In this document: positions 27,875 through 28,133 of the stretch, one piece after another
Layout: every line of letters starts with the position of its first letter
Numbering within the stretch: position 1 is the first letter of the stretch
NCBI GenBank assembly: GCA_008931825.1
Contig: QXVZ01015951.1
Location: 1-28,133, forward strand
DNA: 28,133 nt
Origin: Phallusia fumigata
Taxonomy: Eukaryota; Chordata; Ascidiacea; Phlebobranchia; Ascidiidae
Direction: 5' to 3'
Program-made: the position numbers and the translations under genes
Notes under the pieces: model-generated
What the model was told of the DNA's origin: nothing
The model's database searches: none
What the model saw: the letters and a program-made list of their open reading frames with translations, nothing else

Positions 27875-28133
27875 AGAAATCCTAATTTTTTAACAAACGC
27901 AGAGGTAATTTACAGCTTGCGTTTCTTTAACACGAAGATTTAATCAAGCATTTGCGTTCATCGTGGGTATGTTATGCTGGTGGCTAAATTTTAGACCGGC
28001 TTTATTTTCATAAGTCACAAAACGTAAACGACCAGTTCTTTCCATGTAGAACCGACGGCTTGCCACGTTTTTTTACGAACAACCGTATTTGCTGCCTGAT
28101 TAACCGGCAGATGATCTTAAATTTGTTTTTCTG

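Larger units (their letters stand above)
23697..28133. repeat. Long intergenic duplication, right copy (continues past the edge)
   Basis: Matches 10925-15564. At the left boundary about 1.2 kb present in the other copy (9700-10920) is missing. The match is still running at the window edge. Confidence 0.9.

Overview
The window is eukaryotic, AT-rich, and most likely from an ascidian tunicate (Ciona-like). This is an inference from three things: compact intron-rich genes, short phase-1 EGF exons, and vitamin-K-dependent Gla domains (reported from Ciona) joined to a PPxY tail. All convincing coding sequence is on the minus strand. It forms two tandem paralogous genes, assembled here exon by exon from splice sites and codon phase.

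Gene B (20155 down to 16231) appears complete. It has 9 exons, 999 coding bases and 332 residues: signal peptide, an 18-residue carboxylase-recognition propeptide ending in RVKR, a short Gla domain, a 25-bp aromatic-stack microexon, four EGF modules, one transmembrane helix, and a cytoplasmic tail with a PPPY motif. Its Gla exon is present twice (18961-19094 and 19476-19609), and codon phase allows only one copy per transcript. Gene A (8310 down to beyond base 1) has the same plan but fourteen EGF exons. Its tail exon lies left of the window. The two genes look like single-pass vitamin-K-dependent receptors or adhesion proteins. The extracellular part would bind calcium through Gla and cbEGF modules, the EGF stalk carries Notch-type O-glycosylation motifs, and the tail could bind WW-domain proteins.

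The rest is repeats and duplicated intergenic DNA. About 4.4-4.6 kb right of gene A (10925-15564) recurs right of gene B (23697-28133). Each copy holds damaged exons of an unrecognised plus-strand gene and, further right, weak traces of a minus-strand gene. A 1.6-kb foldback-like element with a 32-bp minisatellite arm lies just upstream of gene B (20203-21822), and tRNA-derived elements sit in gene A introns. Three single Ns (1554, 19337, 21393) each fall exactly where a local tandem duplication ends, so some local duplications may be haplotypes assembled in tandem.

The duplication pattern predicts a third Gla-EGF gene whose last exon should begin within about 1 kb beyond the right edge.
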